From Marisediminicola sp040546025 (lineage in GTDB: Bacteria > Actinomycetota > Actinomycetes > Actinomycetales > Microbacteriaceae), in contig NZ_JBEPNA010000002.1 of assembly GCF_040546025.1 (NCBI RefSeq), positions 231,377-295,376 on the forward strand: 64,000 bases of DNA, given 5' to 3'. The first letter of the stretch is position 1. Each line of letters begins with the position of its first letter. Positions 52,028-63,419 of the stretch are shown piece after piece. The position numbers were made by a program, and so were the translations under genes. The notes under the pieces were generated by a model. The model ran no database searches, was not told the origin of the DNA, and saw nothing but the letters and a program-made list of their open reading frames with translations.

Positions 52028-52911
52028 ATGGCCGATGACGCGCTGATTGGTCCGGTAACCACCCCGGATCTGCACGTCATGACCTACAACATCCGCCGTC
52101 GTTTCCCACACCACCGGCCATGGGGCGCCGACCATTCGGACGCACGCAGCAGTCTCGTCCGCCGGCTTCTCACCGCCGAGCAACCGACCCTGCTCGGCGT
52201 GCAGGAGGCCCTGGCGGATCAGGTCGACTTCGTCGCAGACGCGCTCGGCCCCGACTACCTGTGGGTGGGCAACGGCCGCAATCCGTCTGGAGAGGACGAG
52301 CGGTGCGCTGTCTTCTACGACACGCGAAGGCTGGAACTGACCGACTGGAAGCAGTGGGCGTTGTCGGCGACGCCGCACGAGCCGGGGTCCCGGTCGTGGG
52401 GCAACCTCGCTCACCGGGTTGTCGTCACGGCCGACTTCACCGATCTGGCGACGAGGGCACGGCTGCGCGCCTTCAACACCCACTTCGACCACCTGTCCTG
52501 GCGCTCCAGGATCGAGTCGGCGAAGTTCGTCATGAACCTGGTGCACGCGGCGCGGGCTGCCGAACCCGACGCGGCGATCGTGGTGACCGGCGACTTCAAT
52601 GCCGGAGTCGACTCGGCGGCCTACCGCTGGCTCACCGCGGAGGGGGCTCTGCGTGACGCCTGGAATGTCTCGGCCGAGCGGCTGACACCGCTATGGGCGA
52701 CCTACTCCACTTTCCGCCACCGGCGGCGGCGGCCGGGGGGCAAACGCATCGACTTCATCCTCGTCGGTCACGGGGTCGATGTCGTCCGCACCGGCATCAA
52801 CGCGGCGCGGTTCGAGGGCAGGGCGGCATCCGACCACGAGCCTGTGCAGTCGGTACTGCGGTACGGCCGCGCTCTGGCAGGCGCGCCGGAGCATGGGGGG
52901 CTGCGCCATGA
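52028..52911 (+). CDS. Endonuclease/exonuclease/phosphatase family protein with probable frame defect at its 3' end, about 293 aa
   Basis: EEP fold: VMTYNIRRRFP (Asn), LLGVQEAL (Glu), RAFNTHFDHLSWRSR (His, Asp), VVTGDFNAG (Asp-Asn), GKRIDFILVG and SDHEPVQSVLRYG (Asp-His). After this last motif the written frame runs on as Arg/Pro-rich residues with no stop until 53968, across the next gene and into the tRNA. One more G in the G6 run at 52895-52900 would close the frame at TGA 52909-52911, overlapping the next gene's ATG as ATGA. The end given is this presumed one. TACGGT (52016-52021) lies 6 nt before the ATG. Confidence 0.75.
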
Positions 52912-53510
52912 TCCGCGCGCTGCTGCCGGTCGCCCGAGGGTCGGCCGAGAGAGCCGCGGACGGGCTGCGGGTACTTGCGGCGGCATGCATCGTTGTCGCG
53001 GGCGTCGGCTGGGGCCCGATTTCAGGCGCGAGCCTCGCGGGCGTGACCGCCGGCATGTTCCTCCCGCGCCTCCTGCGCGTGCGACCAAGCTTCGACATCG
53101 CATTCGGAACTGTGGTTCTTGTCGCCGTATGGAGCAGCGTGCTGCAGATCTACATCACGACCAGATGGTGGGACCTGCCGATGCACTTCCTCACCAACGG
53201 GCTCTGGGCGGCTATGGTGTACATCTCGCTCGTGCGCCTCGGAGTGATCGCGGATGCCGCGACGCTCTCCCGTCCGCGGCTGTCGGCCGCCGTAATGACC
53301 ACTGCGCTCGGGTTCTCCTTCGGAGTGCTGTGGGAGATCTGGGAATGGATCGGCCACACTTACATCAACGAGGAGATCTTCGTCGGCTACGTCGATACGA
53401 TCGGCGACCTGTTCTGGGGTGGTGTCGGCGCCCTGCTTGCGGGCGTCTTCATCCCGTTCATCACGAAACGCTCCGTGGCCCCGGAAACTGCACCTCGTGG
53501 CTCGACGTGA
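52908..53510 (+). CDS. DUF2238/YjdF-like membrane protein, 200 aa
   Basis: Five or so membrane segments. The pattern WWDLPMHFLTNGLWAAMV, LGFSFGVLWEIWEWIGHTYINEE and GYVDTIGDLFWGGVGALLAGVF resembles DUF2238/YjdF membrane proteins of unknown function. ATG at 52908-52910 with GGGGGG 7 nt upstream, overlapping the presumed end of the endonuclease-fold gene. It occupies a different frame from the run-on of that gene and shows normal membrane-protein composition. Confidence 0.75.
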   Translation: MIRALLPVARGSAERAADGLRVLAAACIVVAGVGWGPISGASLAGVTAGMFLPRLLRVRPSFDIAFGTVVLVAVWSSVLQIYITTRWWDLPMHFLTNGLWAAMVYISLVRLGVIADAATLSRPRLSAAVMTTALGFSFGVLWEIWEWIGHTYINEEIFVGYVDTIGDLFWGGVGALLAGVFIPFITKRSVAPETAPRGST

Positions 53511-53901
53511 ACACCGGCGAACAGGGTGTCTGCTCGCGTTACACCGCGAACTTCACGAGGGCGGCACTCGTGCGCGCCGACACAACGGCGGCGATGAAGT
53601 GCACGAACAAGTTGCGGCGCCGGACGACAGTCTCGCGAGCGGCGAGCCGGCCCGGGACGACGGTTGGCCGAGGGGGCGTGAAATGTTTGTGTCGAGATCA
53701 GTGGCATGGAGGGTTGGCTCTCCACCAAGCCAAAACTCGGGGTGCGCGATCGCTTCACGGGAGGGATGCTGAGCGCGGCGGCTCCGGTGACGTCGCCGTG
53801 CGGCTCCGCTGCTCGAATGTTCCTGCCGCTGGTTACAGTCGCTTCCGCAGCACCCCGACCCCGTCCGCATCACGTGGCGAGCTCGCCGGGTGTTTTTACA
53901 G
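53511..53901. other. Gene-free stretch between a membrane protein gene and tRNA-Val
   Basis: Open frames exist here on both strands, but they are short, lack ribosome sites, and several run into the tRNA gene (giving the telltale GPTGLEPMTSTV translation). A GGCGAGCTCGCC palindrome at 53876-53887 lies downstream of the tRNA. Nothing else was recognised. Confidence 0.6.
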
Positions 53902-53974
53902 TGGGCCCTACCGGGCTCGAACCGATGACATCCACGGTGTAAACGTGGCGCTCTACCAACTGAGCTAAAGGCCC
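53902..53974 (-). tRNA. tRNA-Val (anticodon TAC)
   Basis: 73 nt. Acceptor GGGCCTT pairs with AGGGCCC (one G-U); D arm GCTC/GAGC; anticodon stem CCACG/CGTGG with loop TTTACAC; T arm ATCGG TTCGAGC CCGGT; discriminator A. No encoded CCA. Reads GTA (and GTG by wobble). Confidence 0.97.
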
Positions 53975-54039
53975 GCGACCCGAGAGACATGCTCGCGGGT
54001 TGCGACATTCGATTATGGCACAGGCTTACACTCAGCCCC

Positions 54040-54759
54040 ATGGCGACGACACCCGTGAAAAAAGTCACGACCAGCACCACTGACAACGGGGAGCGGGCCG
54101 AACACCGGCTGCCGGCGGTAATTGGCCTGGTGATCGCGCTCACGCTGTACGCGACGCTTCCCAGCACGTTCCTGCCGGGCCTGCGGTTCGCGGTAGTCGC
54201 GATCGGGCTCGCGATGCTCGTGCCGCTCATCGCGCTCAACCCGCACCGCTTGCGCCGGGAAACCAGGTGGTCGAGGTTTCTCGCGGTCGGGCAGGCGCTG
54301 CTCCTCGTCGCCGCGAACGAGGTCGCGCTCGTGCAACTCGTGATTCAACTAGTGACCGCCCAGAAAAGCGACGGGCTCACGCTACTCGTCGCTGCACTGC
54401 AGGTCGCGGTGACGAACGTCATCGCATTCGCACTGGTCTATTGGGAACTCGACCGAGGCGGCCCTGTCACCCGACGGCACGCAGAGCGCTCCGACCTGCC
54501 GCTGGCGGACTTCCGTTTTCCGCAAGATGAGGACCATGATGCCGTCGAGGAGGTGGCCGCGCGGTCGTCGGTGCGCACCGGCTGGGTGCCCTCGTTTTTC
54601 GACTACGTGTACTTCTCGGCATCCAATTCGATGGCATTCAGCCCCACAGATGCGATGCCGCTTTCGATGCGCGCCAAAGCCCTCATGGTGCTCGAGTCGT
54701 CAGGAGCGTTCGTGCTCCTCGCGCTCGTCATCGCGCGAGCCGTGTCGCAACTGGGCTAG
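54040..54759 (+). CDS. DUF1345-like membrane protein, 239 aa
   Basis: Two helices near the N-terminus, two in the middle and one at the C-terminus, with VPSFFDYVYFSASNSMAFSPTDAMPLSMRAKALMVLESSGAF resembling the conserved end of DUF1345 proteins (D-Y-x-Y-F-S, then T-D). Function unknown. TACACT (54027-54032) lies 7 nt before the ATG at 54040, which selects this start over one 51 nt upstream. Convergent with the peroxiredoxin gene. Confidence 0.75.
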   Translation: MATTPVKKVTTSTTDNGERAEHRLPAVIGLVIALTLYATLPSTFLPGLRFAVVAIGLAMLVPLIALNPHRLRRETRWSRFLAVGQALLLVAANEVALVQLVIQLVTAQKSDGLTLLVAALQVAVTNVIAFALVYWELDRGGPVTRRHAERSDLPLADFRFPQDEDHDAVEEVAARSSVRTGWVPSFFDYVYFSASNSMAFSPTDAMPLSMRAKALMVLESSGAFVLLALVIARAVSQLG

Positions 54760-54779
54760 CCGACTCTGAGTAGGCGTGA

Positions 54780-55253
54780 TCAGTGCGCCGCGGGCACGAG
54801 CGCGTCGAGGGCCGTGCGATAGGCGTCGAGCGAGCGGGCCTGGCCCGGCGCGGTCACGAAGCTCGCCCGGATCGTGCCGGCGGTGTCGATAAGGAAGGAG
54901 GCGCGGTTCGCGAAGCCCTTGGCCTCGAGGAAGACGCCGTACTCCTTGGCGACGGCGCCGTGCGGCCAGAAATCCGCCAGGAGCGTGAAGTCATAGCCCT
55001 CGTGCTCGGCGTAGGCGCGCAGCGTGGCCTTCGAATCGACCGAGATGCCGATGAGCTCCACGCCGCCGTCGGCGAAGAGGGCGAGATTGTCGCGCAGCTC
55101 GCACAGTTCGCTTGTGCAGGTGCTCGAGAAGGCGAGGGGGAAGAAGACGAGGGCGACCGGCTTGCGGCCGCGGAAGTCAGACAGGCGGATGTGCTCCCCA
55201 AATTGATTGGGCAGTTCGAAATCGGGAGCCAGCGTCGAGTCCTGCAGCGGCAT
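54780..55253 (-). CDS. Peroxiredoxin (AhpE/BCP type), 157 aa
   Basis: Thioredoxin-fold peroxidase reducing H2O2 and organic peroxides. APDFELPNQFGEHIRLSDFRG and FFPLAFSSTCTSELCELRD, where the Cys in SSTCTSE is the peroxidatic residue; a second Cys five residues later sits on the same helix. ISVDSKATLRAYAE and PGQARSLDAYRTAL follow. The F-P-L-A-F context resembles mycobacterial AhpE. AAAGGAG lies 7 nt before the ATG. Divergent from aceE. Confidence 0.92.
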   Translation of the reverse strand: MPLQDSTLAPDFELPNQFGEHIRLSDFRGRKPVALVFFPLAFSSTCTSELCELRDNLALFADGGVELIGISVDSKATLRAYAEHEGYDFTLLADFWPHGAVAKEYGVFLEAKGFANRASFLIDTAGTIRASFVTAPGQARSLDAYRTALDALVPAAH

Positions 55254-55353
55254 GGGCCTGCTCCTTTCGCGCGTGAACGCCGCGACCGGCGAGCACGATT
55301 GGCAATCCTACGCCCGGCTTCGTCAGGGTCAAGTTAGCGCGGGTGGGTGCAAC

Positions 55354-55359
55354 TAGACT
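55354..55359 (+). promoter_or_regulatory. Probable aceE -10 element
   Basis: TAGACT lies about 108 nt before the aceE GTG, which would give a 5' leader near 100 nt carrying the GAGCGAGG ribosome site. No strong -35. Confidence 0.4.
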
Positions 55360-55466
55360 CAATACCGCCCAATGCGCGTGCCGCTCCTCGAAACCCGAGC
55401 CGGACCGTCGCGTGGGGCTCCACAGCAGCAACCATGGCGAATCCGCGAACAAGAGCGAGGTCTACG

Positions 55467-58193
<2,727 letters not shown>

Positions 58194-58216
58194 CGACCGG
58201 CGAGAGACGGTCCACC

Positions 58217-59416
58217 GTGGCGCATTCAAAGGAGCAGACGCTCGCCTGGCTGAAGACAGTGACAGGCGAGCTGGCGACGGCGACGCTCAAGCGGCTCGAC
58301 GACACGCTGCCCTGGTACGGCGACATGCCGCCAGGGCGGCGGTCCGCCGTCGGGCTCGTCGCGCAGGCCGGCATCAGCTCGTTCATCCACTGGTTCGACG
58401 ACCCGACCTCCACGCCCTGGATCGCGGCGGATGTCTTCGGCGCGGCGCCCCGGGAGCTCCTGCGCTCGGTGAGCCTCACGCAGACGCTCCAGCTCATCAA
58501 GGTGACCGTCGAGGTCGTCGAGGATCGGGTCAAGGGCCGGGACGAGACGCTGCGCGAGGCGATCCTGCTGTACTCGCGCGAAATCGCGTTCGCCGCCGCC
58601 GACGTCTACGCCCGCGCCGCCGAGGCGCGCGGGCTGTGGGACGCCCGCCTCGAGGCGCTCGTGGTCGACTCGATCCTGAGCGGCGAATACGACGACGAGC
58701 TCCCCTCCCGCATCGCGGCCCTCGGCTGGCACGGGCATGGCGAGGTGTCGGTGCTGGTCGGAACCGCGCCGGGGATGCTCGACGTGGACATGCTCAGGCG
58801 CACCGCGCGGCATCTCGACGCGGACGTGCTCATCGGCGTGCAGGGCAGCCGGCTCGTGCTGGTGATCGGCCGGGCGCATCCGACCCCGCCGGACGGCGAG
58901 ACGACCGTCGAGTTCACGCTCGTGCCGTTCATGGACATCGCCACTGCCCTCGAGCCCGGTTTCGGCGACGGGCACCTCGTGCTCGGCCACGAGGTGCCGA
59001 GCCTCGTCGACGCCTCCAAGAGCGCGAAGGCCGCCCTTGCCGGCTTCGCCGTGGCCCGATCCTGGCGCAACGCCCCGCGCCCCGCGTTCGCCGACGACCT
59101 GCTGCCCGAGCGTGCCCTCGCCGGAGACGCCCTCGCGCGCTCAACCCTCATCAACCGCATCTACCGGCCCCTGCAGGCGCACTCCACCGAGCTGCTCGCC
59201 ACCCTGTGGTGCTACCTCGACAATGGGCGCTCCCTCGAGGCGACCGCCCGGGAGCTGTTCGTGCACCCGAACACGGTGCGCTACCGCCTCAAGCGCGTCT
59301 CCGAGGTCATCGGCTGGGATGCGACCGGCGCCCGCGAGTCGCTCATCCTGCAGGCCGCGCTGATCCTCGGCTCGATCGCGGAACCGGATGCTGCGCCGCG
59401 ACGGCGACGGCGTTGA
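58217..59416 (+). CDS. fasR: PucR-family regulator of fatty acid synthesis (FasR-like), 399 aa
   Basis: Cytosolic transcription factor with a central GGDEF-like/linker region and a C-terminal PucR helix-turn-helix: NGRSLEATARELFVHPNTVRYRLKRVSEVIGWD. In Streptomyces coelicolor FasR, a protein of this type encoded just before fabD-fabH-acpP-fabF, activates that operon; the same order here supports the call. GTG start. 83 nt separate it from fabD, where its site is expected; no clear inverted repeat was recognised there. Confidence 0.9.
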   Translation: MAHSKEQTLAWLKTVTGELATATLKRLDDTLPWYGDMPPGRRSAVGLVAQAGISSFIHWFDDPTSTPWIAADVFGAAPRELLRSVSLTQTLQLIKVTVEVVEDRVKGRDETLREAILLYSREIAFAAADVYARAAEARGLWDARLEALVVDSILSGEYDDELPSRIAALGWHGHGEVSVLVGTAPGMLDVDMLRRTARHLDADVLIGVQGSRLVLVIGRAHPTPPDGETTVEFTLVPFMDIATALEPGFGDGHLVLGHEVPSLVDASKSAKAALAGFAVARSWRNAPRPAFADDLLPERALAGDALARSTLINRIYRPLQAHSTELLATLWCYLDNGRSLEATARELFVHPNTVRYRLKRVSEVIGWDATGARESLILQAALILGSIAEPDAAPRRRRR

Positions 59417-59499
59417 TCTGAGAGAATCCACAAGGGTTGCTCCAGTTTTTGGTGCGATTGGTACAGCGCCGCTCGTCGGCAGGTTGGGAGACTAGGTAA

Positions 59500-60420
59500 G
59501 TGATCGTCGTCGTATGCCCGGGACAGGGCTCTCAAGCACCCGGATTCCTCACCCCCTGGCTCGCCGAAGGTGGTTACCGCAGCGAGCTGCAGGCCATCTG
59601 CGATGTGATCGGGATCGACCTTGTCACCCACGGCACAGTGTCGGATGCCGACACGATCCGCGACACCGCCATCGCCCAGCCGCTCATCGTGGCCGCCGGA
59701 CTGCTCACGCTCACCGCTCTGTTCGCTGACGGACGGCGCGACCGGATCGGTGGGGTCGCCGGTCACTCCGTCGGTGAGGTCACTGCGGCTGCGGCCGCCG
59801 GCATCCTCTCGACCACCGATGCCATGACCCTGGTCACTGAGCGCGGGGCGGCGATGGCCGAGGCCGCAGCCCTCGAGGCGACGGGGATGAGCGCCGTCCT
59901 CGGCGGTGACGAGGCCGAGCTGCTCGAGAAGCTGGCGCAGCTCGGACTCGAACCGGCGAACTTCAACGGCGGCGGCCAGATCGTCGTGGCCGGTGCCCTC
60001 GGAGCGCTGGACGAGCTCAAGTCCGCTCCCCCGGCCGGAGCGCGGGTCATCCCGCTCCAGGTCGCTGGCGCATTCCACACCCGGTACATGGCCCCGGCAG
60101 TCGAGCGCCTTCGCACCGTCGCGGCCGGCCTCGACACGCACGACCCGACCCTGCCGATCTGGACCAACCGCGACGGATCGAGCGTCACGAACGGGGCAGC
60201 CTTTGTCGACCTCCTCGTTGGACAGGTCAGCTCCCCGGTACGGTGGGACAGCACGATGGCCTCGTTCGCAGCCGCCGGCGTCACGGGAGTGATTGAGATC
60301 GCTCCGGCCGGTGCGCTTGTCGGACTGGCAAAACGCGGCCTCACAGGAGTGCCGACCGTGGCCGTCAAGACCCCGGCAGACCTCACGGCGGCATTCGACC
60401 TGATTGACGGGATCTCATGA
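59500..60420 (+). CDS. fabD: Malonyl-CoA:ACP transacylase, 306 aa
   Basis: Loads malonyl groups on ACP for type II fatty-acid synthesis. CPGQGSQAPGF, GVAGHSVGEVTAAAAAG (catalytic Ser), GAFHTRYM (catalytic His). GTG start at 59500-59502 with GGGAG 9 nt upstream. Its TGA overlaps the fabH ATG (ATGA). First gene of fabD-fabH-acpP-fabF. Confidence 0.95.
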   Translation: MIVVVCPGQGSQAPGFLTPWLAEGGYRSELQAICDVIGIDLVTHGTVSDADTIRDTAIAQPLIVAAGLLTLTALFADGRRDRIGGVAGHSVGEVTAAAAAGILSTTDAMTLVTERGAAMAEAAALEATGMSAVLGGDEAELLEKLAQLGLEPANFNGGGQIVVAGALGALDELKSAPPAGARVIPLQVAGAFHTRYMAPAVERLRTVAAGLDTHDPTLPIWTNRDGSSVTNGAAFVDLLVGQVSSPVRWDSTMASFAAAGVTGVIEIAPAGALVGLAKRGLTGVPTVAVKTPADLTAAFDLIDGIS

Positions 60421-61421
60421 CAACGGCAACACTCACGCAGTCGCACGGCAGCCAATTCACCCGGATCTACAGCTATGGTGCCGCCCGCGGCGACCTGATC
60501 GTGCCGAATTCCGAGCTCATCGGCCCGATCGACTCGAGCGACGAGTGGATCCAACAGCGCACCGGCATCATCACCCGCACGAGGGCATCCGCGGGGATGT
60601 CCGCCGTCGATCTCGCGACGGACGCCGCAAGGGAAGCGATCGAGAAGTCGGGCGTGCCTGCCGAGCAGATCGACCTCGTCATCGTCGCGACCATCAGCAA
60701 CGTGCAGCAGACCCCGTCGATGGCAGCGGTTGTCGCCGACCGGGTCGGCGCGAACCCGGCCGCCGCGTATGACGCCAATGCCGCGTGCGCCGGGTTCAGC
60801 TATGCCGTCACCCAGGCCGACGCGCTCATCCGCAGCGGCGCAGCGCACTACGCGCTCGTGATCGGGGCCGAGAAGCTCTCCGACGTCGTCGACCCGGCAG
60901 ACCGCTCCATCTCGTTCCTGCTGGGCGACGGTGCCGGCGCCGTGGTGATCGGGCCGAGCGACACCCCCGGCATCGCCGCCCCTGTCTGGGGCTCCGACGG
61001 CTCAAAGGCCGATGCTGTCGGTATGAACGCGACGCTGACGGAGTTCCGCGATGGCGCCGCGCCGTGGCCGACACTCCGCCAGGAGGGCCAGACGGTCTTC
61101 CGCTGGGCCGTCTGGGACATGGCGAAGGTCGCGAAGAAGGCCCTCGACGTCGCCGGGATCACGAGCGCCGACCTCGCCGCGTTCATCCCCCACCAGGCCA
61201 ACATGCGCATCATCGACGAGTTCGCGAAGCAGCTCAAGCTGCCGGAGTCGGTGATCGTCGCGCGCGACGTCGCGCGCACCGGCAACACGTCCGCGGCATC
61301 CATCCCTCTTGCGACGCACGCGCTGCTTCAGGAGCACCCCGAACTCAGCGGCGGTCTCGCCCTGCAGATCGGTTTCGGCGCGGGCCTCGTCTTCGGGGCC
61401 CAAGTCGTGGTTCTTCCCTAG
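60417..61421 (+). CDS. fabH: 3-oxoacyl-ACP synthase III, 334 aa
   Basis: Starts fatty-acid chains from acyl-CoA (branched starters in many actinobacteria) and malonyl-ACP. Cys-His-Asn triad in DANAACAGFSYAV, AFIPHQANMRI and RTGNTSAASIP. Also SSDEWIQQRTGI near the N-terminus and the C-terminal QIGFGAGLVFGAQ. Translationally coupled to fabD. Confidence 0.95.
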   Translation: MTTATLTQSHGSQFTRIYSYGAARGDLIVPNSELIGPIDSSDEWIQQRTGIITRTRASAGMSAVDLATDAAREAIEKSGVPAEQIDLVIVATISNVQQTPSMAAVVADRVGANPAAAYDANAACAGFSYAVTQADALIRSGAAHYALVIGAEKLSDVVDPADRSISFLLGDGAGAVVIGPSDTPGIAAPVWGSDGSKADAVGMNATLTEFRDGAAPWPTLRQEGQTVFRWAVWDMAKVAKKALDVAGITSADLAAFIPHQANMRIIDEFAKQLKLPESVIVARDVARTGNTSAASIPLATHALLQEHPELSGGLALQIGFGAGLVFGAQVVVLP

Positions 61422-61465
61422 ACTTGACCCCGGTCATCCGACACCCCCATCAAGGAGAAAACACA

Positions 61466-61714
61466 ATGGCACTGTCCACCGAAGAAGTCCTGGCCGGTTT
61501 GGCCGAGCTCATCAACGACGAGACCGGAATCGCAACTGATTCGGTCGAGCTCGGCAAGTCGTTCACCGACGATCTGGACATCGACTCCATTTCGATGATG
61601 ACCATTGTCGTCAACGCCGAGGAGAAGTTCGATGTGAAGATCCCGGACGAAGAGGTCAAGAACCTCAAGACCGTCGGAGACGCCGTCACGTTCATTACCG
61701 CCGCACAGGCCTAA
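61466..61714 (+). CDS. acpP: Acyl carrier protein, 82 aa
   Basis: Carries growing acyl chains on a 4'-phosphopantetheine bound to the Ser in DLDIDSISMM. Four-helix acidic protein of normal length. AAGGAG lies 9 nt before the ATG. Followed by two hairpins before fabF. Confidence 0.95.
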   Translation: MALSTEEVLAGLAELINDETGIATDSVELGKSFTDDLDIDSISMMTIVVNAEEKFDVKIPDEEVKNLKTVGDAVTFITAAQA

Positions 61715-61729
61715 GGCCCGTTCGCGGGT

Positions 61730-61803
61730 ACGGCCGGCCGGACGACGTCTGGCCGGCCGTCCCCATTATTCGTTCCAACGTCGTTTCGACCTCGTTGAGG
61801 TCG
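61730..61803 (+). terminator. Two intra-operon hairpins between acpP and fabF
   Basis: First hairpin: 10-bp perfect arms ACGGCCGGCC/GGCCGGCCGT (61730-61760) around an 11-nt loop. Second: CGACCTC/GAGGTCG with a 3-nt loop (61787-61803). They lie within a 118-nt gap and could reduce read-through into fabF or protect the acpP 3' end. Confidence 0.65.
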
Positions 61804-61832
61804 TCCGCGTTGTTCGAGCAGAGAGACTCCTG

Positions 61833-63071
61833 ATGAGCCCCAAGAAAATCGTCGTCACCGGACTGGGTACGACCTCACCCCTCGGCGGCAACATCGCCGA
61901 CACCTGGCGGGCGCTTCTCGCCGGCGAGTCGGGGGTGCGCACTCTCGAGCAGGACTGGGTCGCCAAGTACCAGCTGCCCATTACCTTCGCCGCTCAGGCC
62001 AAGGTCCCGGCCGCTGACGTTCTCGAGCGAGTCGAGACCAAGCGTCTCGACCCCGGCAGCCAGTTCGCGCTCATCGCGGCTCGCGAGGCGTGGGCGGATG
62101 CAGGTGCCCCCGACATCGACCCTGAACGCATCGCCGTCGACTACGCGACCGGCATCGGCGGCATCTGGACCCTCGTCGACGCCTGGGACGTGCTCCGCGA
62201 GAGGGGCCCGCGCAGGGTCCTCCCGATGACCGTGCCAATGCTGATGCCCAATGCCCCGGCCGCTGCGATCAGCATGAGCCTGTCCGCCCGCGGGGGCGCC
62301 CGTACCGTCGTCTCAGCGTGCGCCTCGAGCACCGAGTCGATCGCGAACGCGTACGACCACCTGCAGGCCGGCATCGCCGACATGATCATTGCCGGCGGCA
62401 CCGAAGCTGCCATTCACCCGCTCCCGATCGCATCCTTCGCTGCAATGCAGGCGCTCTCCAAGCGCAACGACGACCCCACCCGCGCCTCACGCCCCTACGA
62501 CGTCGACCGCGACGGATTCGTGCTCGGCGAGGGCGCCGGCGCGATCGTCCTCGAAACCGAGGAGCATGCGCTGGCCCGCGGCGCCCGCATCTACGCCGAG
62601 CTCGCCGGCGGCTCTGTTACGAGCGACTCGTACCACATCACCGCTCCTGACCCCCAGGGGTCCGCGGCGGCGCGCGCCATGCTCGCCGCGCTCGAGATCG
62701 CGGGAGCAGGGATCACCGACGTCAACCACATCAACGCGCACGCGACAAGCACTCCGGTCGGCGACATTGCCGAGTACCGCGCGATGCATCGCGTGTTCGG
62801 CGACCACCTCGACTCGATTGCTGTGTCGGCGACGAAGGCCGCGACCGGCCACCTGCTCGGCGGCACCGGGGCACTCGAGGCGATCTTCACGATCCTCGCG
62901 CTTCACCACCGCACCGCACCACCCACGATCAACCTCGACAACCAGGACCCGCAGATCCCCCTCGACGTCGTCACGAGCCCTCGTGACCTGGGCACCGGAT
63001 CCCTCCTGGCTTTGAGCAACTCGTTTGGCTTCGGCGGGCACAATGCGGTGGCGGCGTTCCGCAGCATTTAG
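61833..63071 (+). CDS. fabF: 3-oxoacyl-ACP synthase II, 412 aa
   Basis: Elongating condensing enzyme. Catalytic Cys in VVSACASSTESIANA, His in HINAHATSTPVGD and His in KAATGHLLGGTGALEA; the C-terminus has NSFGFGGHNA. Similar to KasA/KasB-type enzymes of actinobacteria. GAGAGA precedes the ATG. Last gene of the fab operon. Confidence 0.95.
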   Translation: MSPKKIVVTGLGTTSPLGGNIADTWRALLAGESGVRTLEQDWVAKYQLPITFAAQAKVPAADVLERVETKRLDPGSQFALIAAREAWADAGAPDIDPERIAVDYATGIGGIWTLVDAWDVLRERGPRRVLPMTVPMLMPNAPAAAISMSLSARGGARTVVSACASSTESIANAYDHLQAGIADMIIAGGTEAAIHPLPIASFAAMQALSKRNDDPTRASRPYDVDRDGFVLGEGAGAIVLETEEHALARGARIYAELAGGSVTSDSYHITAPDPQGSAAARAMLAALEIAGAGITDVNHINAHATSTPVGDIAEYRAMHRVFGDHLDSIAVSATKAATGHLLGGTGALEAIFTILALHHRTAPPTINLDNQDPQIPLDVVTSPRDLGTGSLLALSNSFGFGGHNAVAAFRSI

Positions 63072-63413
63072 CGGGTACGGCTTGCCGGTTTGCCGGCCCA
63101 CTTTCACGGGGTAGGCGACAGCACCCAGTCGGCATCGGCGGTTTGTGCTCACGACGGTCGCAACGTGTGATCCCGGTGGTGGCTGAGGGCTGGTTTGTGT
63201 CGGTCTTCTTGTCCTCCCCAGCGCGGGTCCGTTGCGGGATTTCAGCCGTTTTCGCGGGGTCGGGCGGGAATGTCGGTGGTCTGTCGGTGGTCGGGTGTTG
63301 GCTGTGGGCATGAGCGGAATCCGGATGTCGGCGCGGGGTCCACGGCGCCGTGCGCGCCGCCCGAATGGTGCCGTTTCAGCGTCGGTTCGAATGTCGGTGG
63401 GTGGGTATTCACT
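63072..63413 (+). promoter_or_regulatory. Duplicated RecA-NDp-like promoter region before the 13E12 gene
   Basis: This gap has no gene. TGTCGGTG occurs at 63271-63278, 63282-63289 and 63392-63399. The second and third are each followed by exactly 8 nt, a hexamer (TTGGCT; TTCACT), 6 nt and an ATG (63310; 63420). The layout matches the LexA-independent DNA-damage promoter TTGTCRGTG-N8-TAnnnT bound by PafBC, except the -10 has T at position 2. The first ATG opens only a 37-codon frame. Confidence 0.55.
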
Positions 63414-63419
63414 ATGGGT

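Noticed and set aside
52912..53968. Continuation of the endonuclease-fold frame for about 350 codons
   Set aside because: The residues are Arg/Pro/Gly-rich without motifs, overlap a normal membrane protein in another frame and end inside tRNA-Val; a one-base defect explains it better.
53553..54239. Minus-strand open frame of 228 codons around the tRNA
   Set aside because: Its middle is a translation of the tRNA gene (GSRAFSSVGRAPRLH pattern) and it lies opposite the start of the DUF1345-like gene.
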